Part shown: piece after piece, positions 51,350 through 59,777 of the stretch
How positions within the stretch are numbered: position 1 is the first letter of the stretch
Layout of the letters: each line of letters opens with the position of its first letter
From: Acidobacteria bacterium AB60
GTDB taxonomy: Bacteria; Acidobacteriota; Terriglobia; Terriglobales; Acidobacteriaceae
NCBI GenBank assembly: GCA_008682415.1
Contig: VANK01000010.1
Location: 1 to 64,000 of the forward strand
Length of the DNA: 64,000 nt
Direction of reading: 5' to 3'
Made by a program: the position numbers and the translations under genes
The notes under the pieces: generated by a model
Told to the model about the DNA's origin: nothing
The model's database searches: none
Seen by the model: the letters and a program-made list of their open reading frames with translations, nothing else

Positions 51350-53110
51350 TCAGCGTACAGCCGATGCTTGCGTGCGCGGGCGCAGGGCGGCGAGAAACTC
51401 GTCGGCGCGGAGCGTATTGAGGACGTCTTTCGGTTCGAGCCACGCGCGGCGAAGCTGGCGGATGCCGTACTTCAACTTCAGGAAGTCGCGAGTGTCGTGC
51501 GCATCGGTGTTGATGGCAATCTTGCAGCCCAGTTCCCTGGCGAGGCGCAGGTCACGGTCGCTGAGATCGAGGCGCTCCGGGGAGGCATTGTGTTCCATGG
51601 CCACCCCGAGTTCGGCAGCCCGCCGCATCACAGCGCCCAGGTCGATAGCGATCGGTTCCCGGCGCAGGATCTGGCGGCCCGTGGGGTGTCCCAGGATACG
51701 CACATTGGGGTTTTCAAGAGCGCGCAGGACGCGAGCGGTGGTCTCCTCGCGGCTTTGGTCGAAGCGCGAGTGGATGCTGGCGATGACGACGTCCATCTGG
51801 GCCAGCACCTCGTCATCCAGATCGAGCGCCCCGTCGGAGAGAATGTCCACCTCGATCCCCGTGAAGATGCGGATGCGGCCCTCCATCTCGCGCTCGACCT
51901 CCTTGATCCGCTGCATGTGCTCCAGAGCGCGCTTCTCGTCGAGGCCGAAGGTCATGGCGAGAGCTTTGGAGTGGTCGGTGATGGCGATGTACTGATGCCC
52001 GCGGGCAATGGCGGCCTCGGCCATCTCGCGGATGGAGTTGCGGCCGTCGGTGGCGGTGGTGTGCATGTGCACGTCGCCGCGGATATCGGATTCCTCAATG
52101 AGGCGAGGCAGGGAATGGGCGGCGGCCGCCTCGATCTCGCCCAGGCACTCGCGCATCTCGGGCGGAGTCCAGTCCATGCCCAGCTTCGCGTAGATCTCCT
52201 CTTCGGTGGCAGAGGCCACGACGCTCTCGTCGTCGAGGCGGGCGAGCGACCACTCGCTGAGCGTATAGCCCATCTTGAGGGCGCGCTGGCGGAGGCTTAC
52301 GTTGTGGGCCTTGGAGCCGGTGAAGTATTGCAAGGCCGCGCCGTAGCACTCGTTGGGAAGCAGGCGCACGTCAACCTGCATGCCGCTGGCGATATGGAAG
52401 CTGACCTTGTTTTCACCCTTGACGATAAGGTCGGCGATGCCCGGGTACGCGGCGACATACTCCACCGCTTCGGCGGTCTTCTGCGGGGCGCAGGCGGGAC
52501 CGGTGACGAGCAGGTCGAGGTCGCCGGCTGTTTCGCGCCCGCGTCGCAGCGAGCCGGCTGGCGTGACGCGTTCAAATCCGTGGAAGGCGAGAAGGTAGAG
52601 CTCGAGGCGATCGGCGGCTTCCTGCGCCTGGTCGATGCGGAAGCGGCCTGCGCTGCGGCGGTAGTCGTCGATCCCTTTCTTGATCTTCTCGATCTGCTTT
52701 TGTCCCATGCGGGGCAATTCAGCGAGTTTGCCGCTCTCGATGGCCTCGGCGAGAAGATCGATACTGTTGACCTTTGCGGCGGACCAGAACAAGGCAATGG
52801 TCTTGGGACCCATGCCGGGGAGCTTCATGAGCTCGAGCATGCTGATGCCGTACTTGGCAAGGAGTTCATCGCGGAGGGGCATGGTGCCGGTGGCGGCGAT
52901 GGCCTGGAGATTGGCCGCCATGCTCTTGCCGACGCCGGGGATGGCAAGCAGGCGCGCAGTGTCGGTGGAGGCATCCATCAGGTCGACGGTAGTCTGCTCC
53001 ACCGCTTCGGCAGCGCGGCGATAACTGCGGATGCGAAAGCTGTCGGCACCATCGATCTCGAGCAGGTCGGCGGTCTGCTCGAGCAGGCGAGCCATGGTTG
53101 CGTTATCCAT
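51350..53110 (-). CDS. polX: DNA polymerase X / 3'-5' exonuclease PolX
   Basis: 586 residues. N-terminal helix-hairpin-helix region (about 1-160, LLAIPGVGKSMAANL and MKLPGMGPKTIALF), nucleotidyltransferase part with GSLRRGRETAGDLDLLV (about 186-202, the two catalytic aspartates in DLD), and C-terminal PHP domain (about 345-575) with DVHMHTTATDG, YIAITDHSK, ASIHSRFD, HNASPERLDL and INTDAHD. PolX-type enzymes fill gaps in repair and have exonuclease activity from the PHP part. The length is normal. ATG 53110 is the first codon in frame with a typical start. It is monocistronic. Confidence 0.95.
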   Translation of the reverse strand: MDNATMARLLEQTADLLEIDGADSFRIRSYRRAAEAVEQTTVDLMDASTDTARLLAIPGVGKSMAANLQAIAATGTMPLRDELLAKYGISMLELMKLPGMGPKTIALFWSAAKVNSIDLLAEAIESGKLAELPRMGQKQIEKIKKGIDDYRRSAGRFRIDQAQEAADRLELYLLAFHGFERVTPAGSLRRGRETAGDLDLLVTGPACAPQKTAEAVEYVAAYPGIADLIVKGENKVSFHIASGMQVDVRLLPNECYGAALQYFTGSKAHNVSLRQRALKMGYTLSEWSLARLDDESVVASATEEEIYAKLGMDWTPPEMRECLGEIEAAAAHSLPRLIEESDIRGDVHMHTTATDGRNSIREMAEAAIARGHQYIAITDHSKALAMTFGLDEKRALEHMQRIKEVEREMEGRIRIFTGIEVDILSDGALDLDDEVLAQMDVVIASIHSRFDQSREETTARVLRALENPNVRILGHPTGRQILRREPIAIDLGAVMRRAAELGVAMEHNASPERLDLSDRDLRLARELGCKIAINTDAHDTRDFLKLKYGIRQLRRAWLEPKDVLNTLRADEFLAALRPRTQASAVR

Positions 53111-53373
53111 ACCAGGTAAGCTCCGCTCCCAGTATAGAAAGCGGGCCAGGAGCGCGCGGTCGCGGAGCCGGCAGCTACTTTATATGAGTGTCTGCTCTGA
53201 AGTGTGAAGGCGGGCGATTACTCGGGCTGCAACTTACGGGTGATTAACGCGTGTACCACCTTGGGTTTGGCGGCGGTTACTGAATGAGAAACTTTGGTTC
53301 CTAGGATTTGGCTACGTTTTCCACTAGAGTGATTTAGCGCGCGAACATTCGTGACGTGACAGGAACGCCCCAT

Positions 53374-53748
53374 ATGAATGAAGAAATGAACTCCGGGATA
53401 TCGATTGTTTCCCCTTCCCAAGCGTATGAAAAAGCATTGGAAAAGCCCCAGGAAGTTCGTTGTGCGGTTCGCTTTCCCCTGACGCTTCCGGTGGTGGTTT
53501 CGTCCGGTTCGGCCGAGCATACAGCGCTTACGAGAAACGTTTCGGCGAGCGGCGTCCTCTTTGAAATGAGCAGCCCATTGAAGGTTGGACAAGGCATTCA
53601 CTTTTCCCTGCGGATGCCGGGTGGCGTGCTGGGTACTCCCCATGACGTGCTAGTCGATTGTCATGGACGTGTGGTACGCTGCTCCATGAGCCAATCTCAG
53701 TCTCATGTTGCTGCTACGATTGACGAATATCAATTCGTAGAACAGTAG
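53374..53748 (+). CDS. PilZ-domain protein
   Basis: 124 residues. c-di-GMP binding pattern: RCAVRFPLTLPV (RxxxR region, about 31-42) and NVSASGVLFE (the N/D-x-S-x-x-G motif, about 57-66). Cytoplasmic. It likely transduces c-di-GMP from GGDEF proteins such as that at 25.8 kb to an unknown target, perhaps exopolysaccharide synthesis. ATG 53374 with AGGA upstream; the in-frame GTG at 53356 lies further away. It lies 32 bp before the NarL-type regulator gene and both are probably one transcription unit. Confidence 0.88.
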   Translation: MNEEMNSGISIVSPSQAYEKALEKPQEVRCAVRFPLTLPVVVSSGSAEHTALTRNVSASGVLFEMSSPLKVGQGIHFSLRMPGGVLGTPHDVLVDCHGRVVRCSMSQSQSHVAATIDEYQFVEQ

Positions 53749-53780
53749 CAATTCTAGTGCTGGGCGCTCATTAAGAGCTT

Positions 53781-54521
53781 ATGGATACATTGGACGACTC
53801 CCCGGGTGTAGAAGCTATTGACGGCCACGCCAAACCCGGCGCGATCCGCATTATTCTTGCGGATTCTCAAGCTATTTACAGAGTAGGAATTCGAAAGATC
53901 TTTGCTCTCGAAGATGACCTGCGGGTGGTTGCGCAGGCCGATTCCCTCGACAATCTGCGTTCCGCGATCGAGCGCTATCCGACCGACGTGGTGTTGCTGG
54001 AAGGCGCCCTGCTGGCCGGATCAGCGAACGCCATTCCGGAACTGCTGCGCGCTGCTCCTGACGTGAAGCTGATTGTTCAGGCGGTAGCGACGGACGAGAG
54101 CCATACGGTTGAGCTGTACCGGCGAGGCGTTCGCGGCATCATCTCGCGGTCGATCTCGCCCGATCTGCTGGTGCGCTGCGTGCGGCGCATCGCAGCCGGC
54201 GAAACCTGGATCGACAACCAGTCCGTGACGTGGGTGATTGAGGCTTATCGCGCGCAGGCTGCATCGCTGGTGAGCCCGCGCTCGCAGCCGCGGCTTTCGC
54301 CCAAGGAGATGTCGATCATTACCTGCATCACTCAGGGCAAGCGGAACAAGGAGATCGCGTTCCAGCTGGGCACCACCGAGCAGGTGATCAAGAACTATCT
54401 CCGCAAGATCTACGACAAGCTGGGAGTAAGCGACCGGCTGGAGCTGGCTCTCTATTGCCTCCACAACAAGATCATCCAGTCCGATGCCGACGAGGAAGTC
54501 GTAGCCCGCATGGCGCGCTAG
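53781..54521 (+). CDS. NarL/LuxR-type response regulator with degenerate receiver
   Basis: 246 residues: receiver (about 20-140) and C-terminal LuxR helix-turn-helix (about 175-240, LSPKEMSIITCITQGKRNKEIAFQLGTTEQVIKNYLRKIYDKL). The phosphoacceptor aspartate is replaced by glutamate (VVLLE74GALL), one acidic pocket residue is serine (AD28S29Q) and the lysine position is arginine (ISR123S). So it probably does not respond to phosphorylation by a histidine kinase, or is always in the active state. It is next to a PilZ gene and two STAS/SpoIIE-type proteins are in the window. Targets unknown; sites with CCTAGTTA in promoters are candidates. Confidence 0.92.
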   Translation: MDTLDDSPGVEAIDGHAKPGAIRIILADSQAIYRVGIRKIFALEDDLRVVAQADSLDNLRSAIERYPTDVVLLEGALLAGSANAIPELLRAAPDVKLIVQAVATDESHTVELYRRGVRGIISRSISPDLLVRCVRRIAAGETWIDNQSVTWVIEAYRAQAASLVSPRSQPRLSPKEMSIITCITQGKRNKEIAFQLGTTEQVIKNYLRKIYDKLGVSDRLELALYCLHNKIIQSDADEEVVARMAR

Positions 54522-54554
54522 CCCGCGCCACTCAAGTCATCTCTCAAGCTGTCT

Positions 54555-55097
54555 TCAGGAGCTGACCGCCGCTTCGCACGGCGCCTCTCCGTCTTTCGCC
54601 TTGCCTTCGCAACTCACGGGTTCGCCCGGCTGGTGACAGCGCGCCCGCGCGATTTCCAGAAGGCGGACGAACTCGGCCAGTTCGGACTGCTCGAGATGCC
54701 CCAGAATCTCCTCCGGCATACGACGGATGGTGGGATCCATTTCGGCAAGGAGCTCCAGCCCGGCGGGGGAGATGTTGTTCCAGAGCACGCGGCGATCCCG
54801 CTTGTCGCGTTGCTGGCGGACCAGCTTAAGCGTCTTGAGGCGGCCCAGCAGCCGTGTGATATCGGGATCGGCCGTGATCATGCGTTCGCCGATCGCGGAG
54901 CAGGTAAGCCCCTGGGGATGAGCTCCGCGAAGAATGCGCAGCACGTTGTACTGGGTCGACGTGATTCCCCAGCCTCGAGTTAAGCGATGGGCGGTGCGGT
55001 TGACGCAATCCGCGGTGCGCATCAGGTTGAGCAGGGCTTCTTCGGCAATGCTGGTGAAGGGCCGCTGCTGTGCGATTTCGCTTTGCAACTTGGGCAC
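54555..55097 (-). CDS. MarR-family transcriptional regulator
   Basis: 180 residues. Winged helix pattern (about 40-115, TSTQYNVLRILRGAHPQGLTCSAIGERM and DKRDRRVLWNNISPAGLELL), with dimerisation helices on both sides. The start is taken as GTG 55097 (MPKLQSEIAQQ) with GGAG five bases before; a longer GTG at 55139 lacks a ribosome-binding site. Two cysteines at the C-terminus (SCEGKAKDGEAPCE) could be redox-active, though that is speculative. It lies 73 bp downstream of yceI-like gene in the same direction and may regulate it via the palindrome at 55868. Confidence 0.9.
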   Translation of the reverse strand: MPKLQSEIAQQRPFTSIAEEALLNLMRTADCVNRTAHRLTRGWGITSTQYNVLRILRGAHPQGLTCSAIGERMITADPDITRLLGRLKTLKLVRQQRDKRDRRVLWNNISPAGLELLAEMDPTIRRMPEEILGHLEQSELAEFVRLLEIARARCHQPGEPVSCEGKAKDGEAPCEAAVSS

Positions 55098-55170
55098 GAA
55101 GACTCCGGGTGATCCTGCGGGCGGCTGACGACAACCCACGATTGGATGCCGCCGCCGGCCGTCGGATGCG

Positions 55171-55746
55171 TTACTGCTTGACGACTTCCAGATCGATGGT
55201 GAGCTTGATGTCGTTGCCCACCACCGCGTCCGGGGCGTTGGCGCCGACGCCGAAGTCTTTGCGCTTGAGGGTGGTAGTTGCGGAGTAACCGGAGTGGGGC
55301 TTGTGGTCCATGCCGGGGATGGTCGGGCTTGGTCCTTCCACGTCGAGCTCGACCGGCCGCTTGATGCCGTGGAGCGTCAGGTTTCCGTCCACCTTCATGT
55401 GGCCGCCGGCAACGGTGACACTGGTGCTCTCAAACGTCGCGGTGGGGAACTTGGCGACATCGAACCAGTTCGGGCTCTTGAGGTCGGTGTCGCGCGGGGA
55501 GACGCCGGTGTCGAGCGTGTTCACGTCAATGGTGACCGAGACGGTGGACTTGGCGGCATCGGTCTCGTCGAGCGTGATGTTCCCTTTGACGCCGCCGAAG
55601 CGACCGTGAACATTGGAGACCCCCATATGCCGGACTACGAAATCAACTTCGCTGTGCGCAGGATCAATGGCCCAGGTGGAGGTTTGCGCTCCGACCAGGG
55701 GAGCAGCGAGGCTGATGAGGCCGAGGGCAAGGACGGAAGACTTCAT
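55171..55746 (-). CDS. YceI-family periplasmic lipid-binding protein
   Basis: 191 residues. Signal peptide (1-20, VLALGLISLAAPLVGAQ) then the YceI beta-barrel (STWAIDPAHSEVDFVVRHMGVSNVHGRF, with strands ending VGNDIKLTIDLEVVK). Such proteins bind polyisoprenoid or other long-chain lipids in the periplasm. Length normal. It is upstream of a MarR gene on the same strand. A 20-bp palindrome lies 122 bp before the start codon, a candidate for repression by the MarR protein. Confidence 0.92.
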   Translation of the reverse strand: MKSSVLALGLISLAAPLVGAQTSTWAIDPAHSEVDFVVRHMGVSNVHGRFGGVKGNITLDETDAAKSTVSVTIDVNTLDTGVSPRDTDLKSPNWFDVAKFPTATFESTSVTVAGGHMKVDGNLTLHGIKRPVELDVEGPSPTIPGMDHKPHSGYSATTTLKRKDFGVGANAPDAVVGNDIKLTIDLEVVKQ

Positions 55747-55867
55747 TGAACAGTTTCCTTTCGAAGTGCGAATTAAGCGGTTTGCGGATGAAGCTGCGGT
55801 TCAACGGGAGCGTCACGAGCGAAACCTGGGTAAATGGGTGCTTCGTTAAAAGGATGCAATGGGGGGT

Positions 55868-55887
55868 TTAGTTGTTGCAACAATTAA
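55868..55887. promoter_or_regulatory. MarR-type palindromic operator
   Basis: Perfect core TTGTTGCAACAA (55872-55883) extended on each side to 20 bp with one mismatch (TTAG / TTAA). It lies between the YceI gene and the divergent protease gene, in the range of both promoters. Sequence and size fit MarR-family sites; the MarR gene adjacent to yceI is the natural candidate. Confidence 0.65.
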
Positions 55888-56056
55888 TTCAGAAAACTCC
55901 CGAGAAGCAGCGAGACTCCGGCCACTGTGATTGCGCAGGGCGGGCGCCCGTGACAGGATGGAGGTGTCATTCTTTCCCGCCCGCCTTGGTGCGCCAGAAG
56001 CTCATACAGTTCAAAAAACAACCAGGCAGCATGTCTTCCAGGATGCAGGAGGGGTA

Positions 56057-56965
56057 ATGACGCGTCCCGGTATTCTCGCAGTTTTCATCCTGTGTGGTTC
56101 AAGCTGGACGGGGCTGGGGCAGCAGACGCTTCCGCCCCCGGCATACGAAACGCGCGCTTCCGTGGTCAAAATCGAAGTTCACCTGACGAACGTTGACGAT
56201 CACGAGCGCGTCCCCGACCAGTTGAGACGCTGCTTTGAGGAGAGCGACTTCTGTGTGATCGGAACCGGCGTCCGGATCAACTCCGAGGGAGACGTGCTGA
56301 CGGCGGCACACGTCGCCCAGGACACCAGCGCCGTTGGGGAGGCGCTGCGGAACGCCGGGATTGATTCCCAGGTATTGATTGCAGGATCGGCGCGCAATGC
56401 CGAGTACGTGCGTGGCGATGCTGAGAGAACGGGAGGAGTCGCGGCAGCGTCGATGAAGGCTATCGATACCGAGCACGATTTGGCGGTCCTCAAGACACAG
56501 GAGACAGGGGATTTCGCGGCCATCGATGACCGGACCAGGTCCAACCGGGGCAGGGAAGCGAAGTTAGACCTTCAACGTCCGGACCCGGGCGAGGCGATCT
56601 TCGGTTTCGGGTTCCCGGAGTATTCGCCCGGCCTGATTGCGACCACAGGAGCCATCACCCTGGCCGTGGGCTCCACCAATCTGCCGGAGGCCCAAAAGAG
56701 CGGGAATACGCAGCTGGTTCCGGTTTACCGGGCGGGTCTGGAGATTGATCCCGGCAACAGCGGAGCGGCGGTGTTTCGCGCGAGCGACGGAGCACTCCGG
56801 GGAATCGTGTGCGAGATTTCGGAGAAGCCGAGTATCGTGGCTACGATTGTGCCGGCGAGCGAGATTGCCAAGGTGCTTTCGAAGTACGCGGTGCGCTGGG
56901 ACGCCGCGCCGGACGGTCCCCCGAAGGTCAAGACCAGGGCAGGATTCAGGAAGCACCTTTGGTAG
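56057..56965 (+). CDS. Secreted trypsin-like serine protease
   Basis: 302 residues. Signal peptide (about 1-22, ILAVFILCGSSWTGLGQ) and a trypsin-like fold: His in LTAAHVAQ (about 78), Asp in DTEHDLAVLK (about 137) and Ser in DPGNSGAAVF (about 236). Triad is in order and complete. No PDZ domain is seen, unlike DegP/HtrA. The ATG 56057 has a strong AGGAGGGG; the longer frame from 55931 is not supported. Two cysteines (RRC, FCV) near residues 59 and 66 could pair. The substrate is unknown; it may act in envelope quality control. Confidence 0.9.
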   Translation: MTRPGILAVFILCGSSWTGLGQQTLPPPAYETRASVVKIEVHLTNVDDHERVPDQLRRCFEESDFCVIGTGVRINSEGDVLTAAHVAQDTSAVGEALRNAGIDSQVLIAGSARNAEYVRGDAERTGGVAAASMKAIDTEHDLAVLKTQETGDFAAIDDRTRSNRGREAKLDLQRPDPGEAIFGFGFPEYSPGLIATTGAITLAVGSTNLPEAQKSGNTQLVPVYRAGLEIDPGNSGAAVFRASDGALRGIVCEISEKPSIVATIVPASEIAKVLSKYAVRWDAAPDGPPKVKTRAGFRKHLW

Positions 56966-57491
56966 CAGGGCGCAGTCTCTCCGGGACAGAGCTGCGGACG
57001 CGAAGCTCCGCGCGTGCCGCCGCTCCGCGCATCATTACCACCTAGTTACTATTCCCACTGGGATTCCCAGAACGGGCGAGAGTACCGGCGTAGCAGATCG
57101 CTCAGCGGAGGCTTCATCGCCGATGATGCGGCCGTTTGTATCTATATGGAGCAATTAGTCATAGCCCGAAGCAGCGGGAAAGCGTTGCCGATCGTCTCAC
57201 GGCCGCTGCAGTCGTGACCATCCGGATACCTTTGTTGTTTGGCTTAGCACAAACGGGTCATTGTGCCGGCCTATGCGCGATCCTATGATGCAGACATAAA
57301 TTCCAGCAGAGTTGCGCTATGTGCGTGGCGCCGGGCAGCCGGTTTTTGGGGGATGGCTGGGAGGGACTCTGGGGTATGTTCCTCCCTGTTTCAGCCTGAC
57401 GCCGATCTGGCCTTAGAGATAGGTTCACTGCATTCATCTGGCCGGATTGAGATGAAGCATATAGCTCTACCAAAATGCGAGGCTTGGGGTC
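56966..57491. other. Long leader/intergenic region before the exopolysaccharide cluster
   Basis: 526 bp without a gene. It includes ATTACCACCTAGTTACTATT at 57034-57053 followed by CCCACTGGGATTCCC, and a sigma70-like promoter (listed). A long transcribed leader is likely. Confidence 0.5.
57261..57289 (+). promoter_or_regulatory. Candidate sigma70 promoter
   Basis: TTGTGC (57261-57266), 17-bp spacer, TATGAT (57284-57289), about 200 bp upstream of the sugar transferase start. Confidence 0.4.
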
Positions 57492-58640
57492 GTGAGATCG
57501 TTGCGTATTGATAACATTCCAGTTCCTGACAACCCGTTCTTCGACGCGGTTTCCGTTGTTGACCGCGAAATTCTCAACGAGAAGAACTTCAAGAGGTCCA
57601 TCGCTGTCGAGCGCAAACGAAGCGAGCGTTCGAAGGAGCCGTTCCTGCTGATGCTGGTCGATGTGGGGAGCTATCCCGACTCGAAAGAGAGCCAGCTCGT
57701 GCTGGAGAAGATGACACCCGCATTGATGGCCTGCAGCCGGGACACCGATGTGATCGGGTGGTACCGGGAGCGGTGCACGCTGGGCGTGATGTTCACCGCC
57801 TTGATGCTGACCGACAAGAGCCTGATCCTGACCACGATTCTGAACCGTATCAGCGCAATGCTGAAGGACGAGCTGACGTTCGATCAGTTCAACCAGGTGA
57901 ACCTGTCCTTCCACTTCTTTCCGGATGATTGGGACCAGTCTGGCCCGAAAGGTCCGACCAATATCGCCCTGTATCCCGACCTGGTGGAACCGGGCAGCCG
58001 CAAGAAGACGCTTCTGCTGGTCAAGCGCAGTATTGATTTCGCGGTGAGCGCGGTGGGTCTGACGCTGCTCTCGCCGGTATTCCTGGCGATTGCCGCGGCC
58101 ATCAAGCTGACCTCCAAGGGACCCATTTTGTTCCGCCAGGAGCGCGTCGGGCAGTATGGCAAGCTGTTCACTGTCCTGAAGTTTCGTTCGATGTTTGTCG
58201 GCAACGATCACAGCATTCACAAGGACTACGTGGTGAAGCTGATTCGCAACCAGGCGCAGCCGACGAACAGCGGGGGATCCGGAGTGTACAAGCTCACCAA
58301 CGATCGCCGCATCACGCCGGTGGGGCGCATCCTGAGACGCTTGAGCCTGGACGAACTGCCGCAGATCATCAATGTTTTGAAGGGTGATATGTCGCTGGTC
58401 GGGCCGCGTCCCGCGATTCCGTACGAGCTGGCGGCGTATCAGACCTGGCACCGGCGGCGAATCCTGGAAGCCAAGCCCGGAATCACGGGATTGTGGCAGG
58501 TGACGAGCCGAAGCACGGTGAAGTTCGACGAAATGGTGCGGCTCGACTTGCGGTATGCCACTTCCTGGTCGCTGTGGCTTGATCTCAAGATCCTGATGAT
58601 GACGCCAAGGGCAGTGATCAAGGGCTCGGGCGCGTATTAA
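57492..58640 (+). CDS. GGDEF-like domain fused to a bacterial sugar transferase
   Basis: 382 residues. The C-terminal domain (about 175-380) is a polyprenyl-phosphate sugar transferase: one membrane segment (DFAVSAVGLTLLSPVFLAIAAA), then FRQERVGQYGKLFTVLKFRSM, DELPQIINVLKGDMSLVGPRP and PGITGLWQV. It starts exopolysaccharide repeat-unit synthesis on undecaprenyl phosphate. The N-terminal ~150 residues have a degenerate nucleotide-cyclase-like fold (PFLLMLVDVG, DTDVIGWYRERCTLGVMF) without a GGDEF motif. It might bind c-di-GMP or play a structural role. GTG start 57492. It is the first gene of the cluster at 57-64 kb. Confidence 0.9.
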   Translation: MRSLRIDNIPVPDNPFFDAVSVVDREILNEKNFKRSIAVERKRSERSKEPFLLMLVDVGSYPDSKESQLVLEKMTPALMACSRDTDVIGWYRERCTLGVMFTALMLTDKSLILTTILNRISAMLKDELTFDQFNQVNLSFHFFPDDWDQSGPKGPTNIALYPDLVEPGSRKKTLLLVKRSIDFAVSAVGLTLLSPVFLAIAAAIKLTSKGPILFRQERVGQYGKLFTVLKFRSMFVGNDHSIHKDYVVKLIRNQAQPTNSGGSGVYKLTNDRRITPVGRILRRLSLDELPQIINVLKGDMSLVGPRPAIPYELAAYQTWHRRRILEAKPGITGLWQVTSRSTVKFDEMVRLDLRYATSWSLWLDLKILMMTPRAVIKGSGAY

Positions 58641-58778
58641 TCAAGGTGCACACGGGTTGCACCCAGCATCGCCGCGGAGGGAAGCGGCGCCGCTGCGATG
58701 AACATAGGTTGTGCGGCTCCAGGCGAGATGCTGGGCCGCACTTCTGTCTTCCCCCTGTTTGAGGATTGGTAAACACTC

Positions 58779-59777
58779 GTGAACTTTGGTGTCATCGGAT
58801 ACGGATACTGGGGACCGAACGTCGTGAGGAATCTCGCGACCCTCGAAGGGTCCCGGGTGATCTCCATCGCGGACCTGGATCCGGCGGCGCGGCAGCGCGC
58901 CCAACGCGCCTACCCTTCCGTACACGTTACGTCCTGCCCAACCGAGGTTGTGACCTCGACCAAGATCGACGCCATCGCGATCGTCTCGCCCGTGTGGACA
59001 CACTATGAACTGGCCAAGACTGCTCTGCTCAACGGCAAGCACGTCTTTGTGGAGAAGCCGTTCACGCTGAACTCCGCGCAAGGAGAAGAACTGGTCGAGA
59101 TTGCGGAGAGCCGGAACCTGAAGATCATGGTCGACCACACCTTCCTGTTCACCGGAGCGGTGCGGAAGATGAAGGAGATGATCGATGACGGCTCCCTCGG
59201 CAATCTGTACTACTACGACTCCACCCGAATCAATCTGGGCCTTCTGCAGCACGATGTGAACGTCCTGTGGGATCTTGCCCCTCATGATCTGTCGATCATG
59301 GATCACCTGATTCCGGGCGATCCCGAGGCGGTGGGGGCAACCGGCGAGAAACACCTGAACTGCCACGAAGACGTGGCCTACATGACTCTCTACTTCCCGA
59401 ACAAGGTGATTGCGCACATCAACGTGAACTGGCTTTCGCCGGTGAAGGTGCGCATGACGCTGATCGGCGGCGAGAAGAGGATGGTGGTCTGGAACGACCT
59501 GGTCGCGGATGAAAAGGTGCGCGTGTACGACCGGGGCGTGAACACGGAGACGCAGGAAGGCATTCACAAATTGCTGGTGAACTACCGTTCCGGGGACATG
59601 TGGGCCCCGCGCCTTGAACCCGTGGAAGCGCTGCAGCAGGAGATGAAGTACTTCGTGGAATGCATCGAGAAGGGAACCGTTCCCTTCAACGATGGCAAGG
59701 CCGGCTTGCGCGTGGTGAGGATGCTGGAAGCGGCGAGCGAATCGCTGGCGAAGAGGGGAGCCCTGGTGTATCTATGA
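58779..59777 (+). CDS. WlbA-like Gfo/Idh/MocA UDP-sugar dehydrogenase
   Basis: 332 residues. Rossmann motif GVIGYGYWGPNVVRNL and catalytic lysine in VEKPF (about 93). This branch (WlbA/WbpB) oxidises the 3-position of a UDP-N-acetyl-sugar uronate, a step towards 2,3-diacetamido sugars. GTG start at 58779. The stop overlaps the start of the next gene (ATGA), which encodes matching acetyltransferase and aminotransferase activities. Substrate by analogy only. Confidence 0.9.
   Translation: MNFGVIGYGYWGPNVVRNLATLEGSRVISIADLDPAARQRAQRAYPSVHVTSCPTEVVTSTKIDAIAIVSPVWTHYELAKTALLNGKHVFVEKPFTLNSAQGEELVEIAESRNLKIMVDHTFLFTGAVRKMKEMIDDGSLGNLYYYDSTRINLGLLQHDVNVLWDLAPHDLSIMDHLIPGDPEAVGATGEKHLNCHEDVAYMTLYFPNKVIAHINVNWLSPVKVRMTLIGGEKRMVVWNDLVADEKVRVYDRGVNTETQEGIHKLLVNYRSGDMWAPRLEPVEALQQEMKYFVECIEKGTVPFNDGKAGLRVVRMLEAASESLAKRGALVYL

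Noticed and set aside
51308..53119. Open frame of about 600 codons on the plus strand opposite polX
   Set aside because: Antisense to a strongly supported PolX; no motif.
56966..57491. c-di-GMP (GEMM) riboswitch in the leader of the exopolysaccharide cluster
   Set aside because: The conserved GEMM core sequences were not found by eye.
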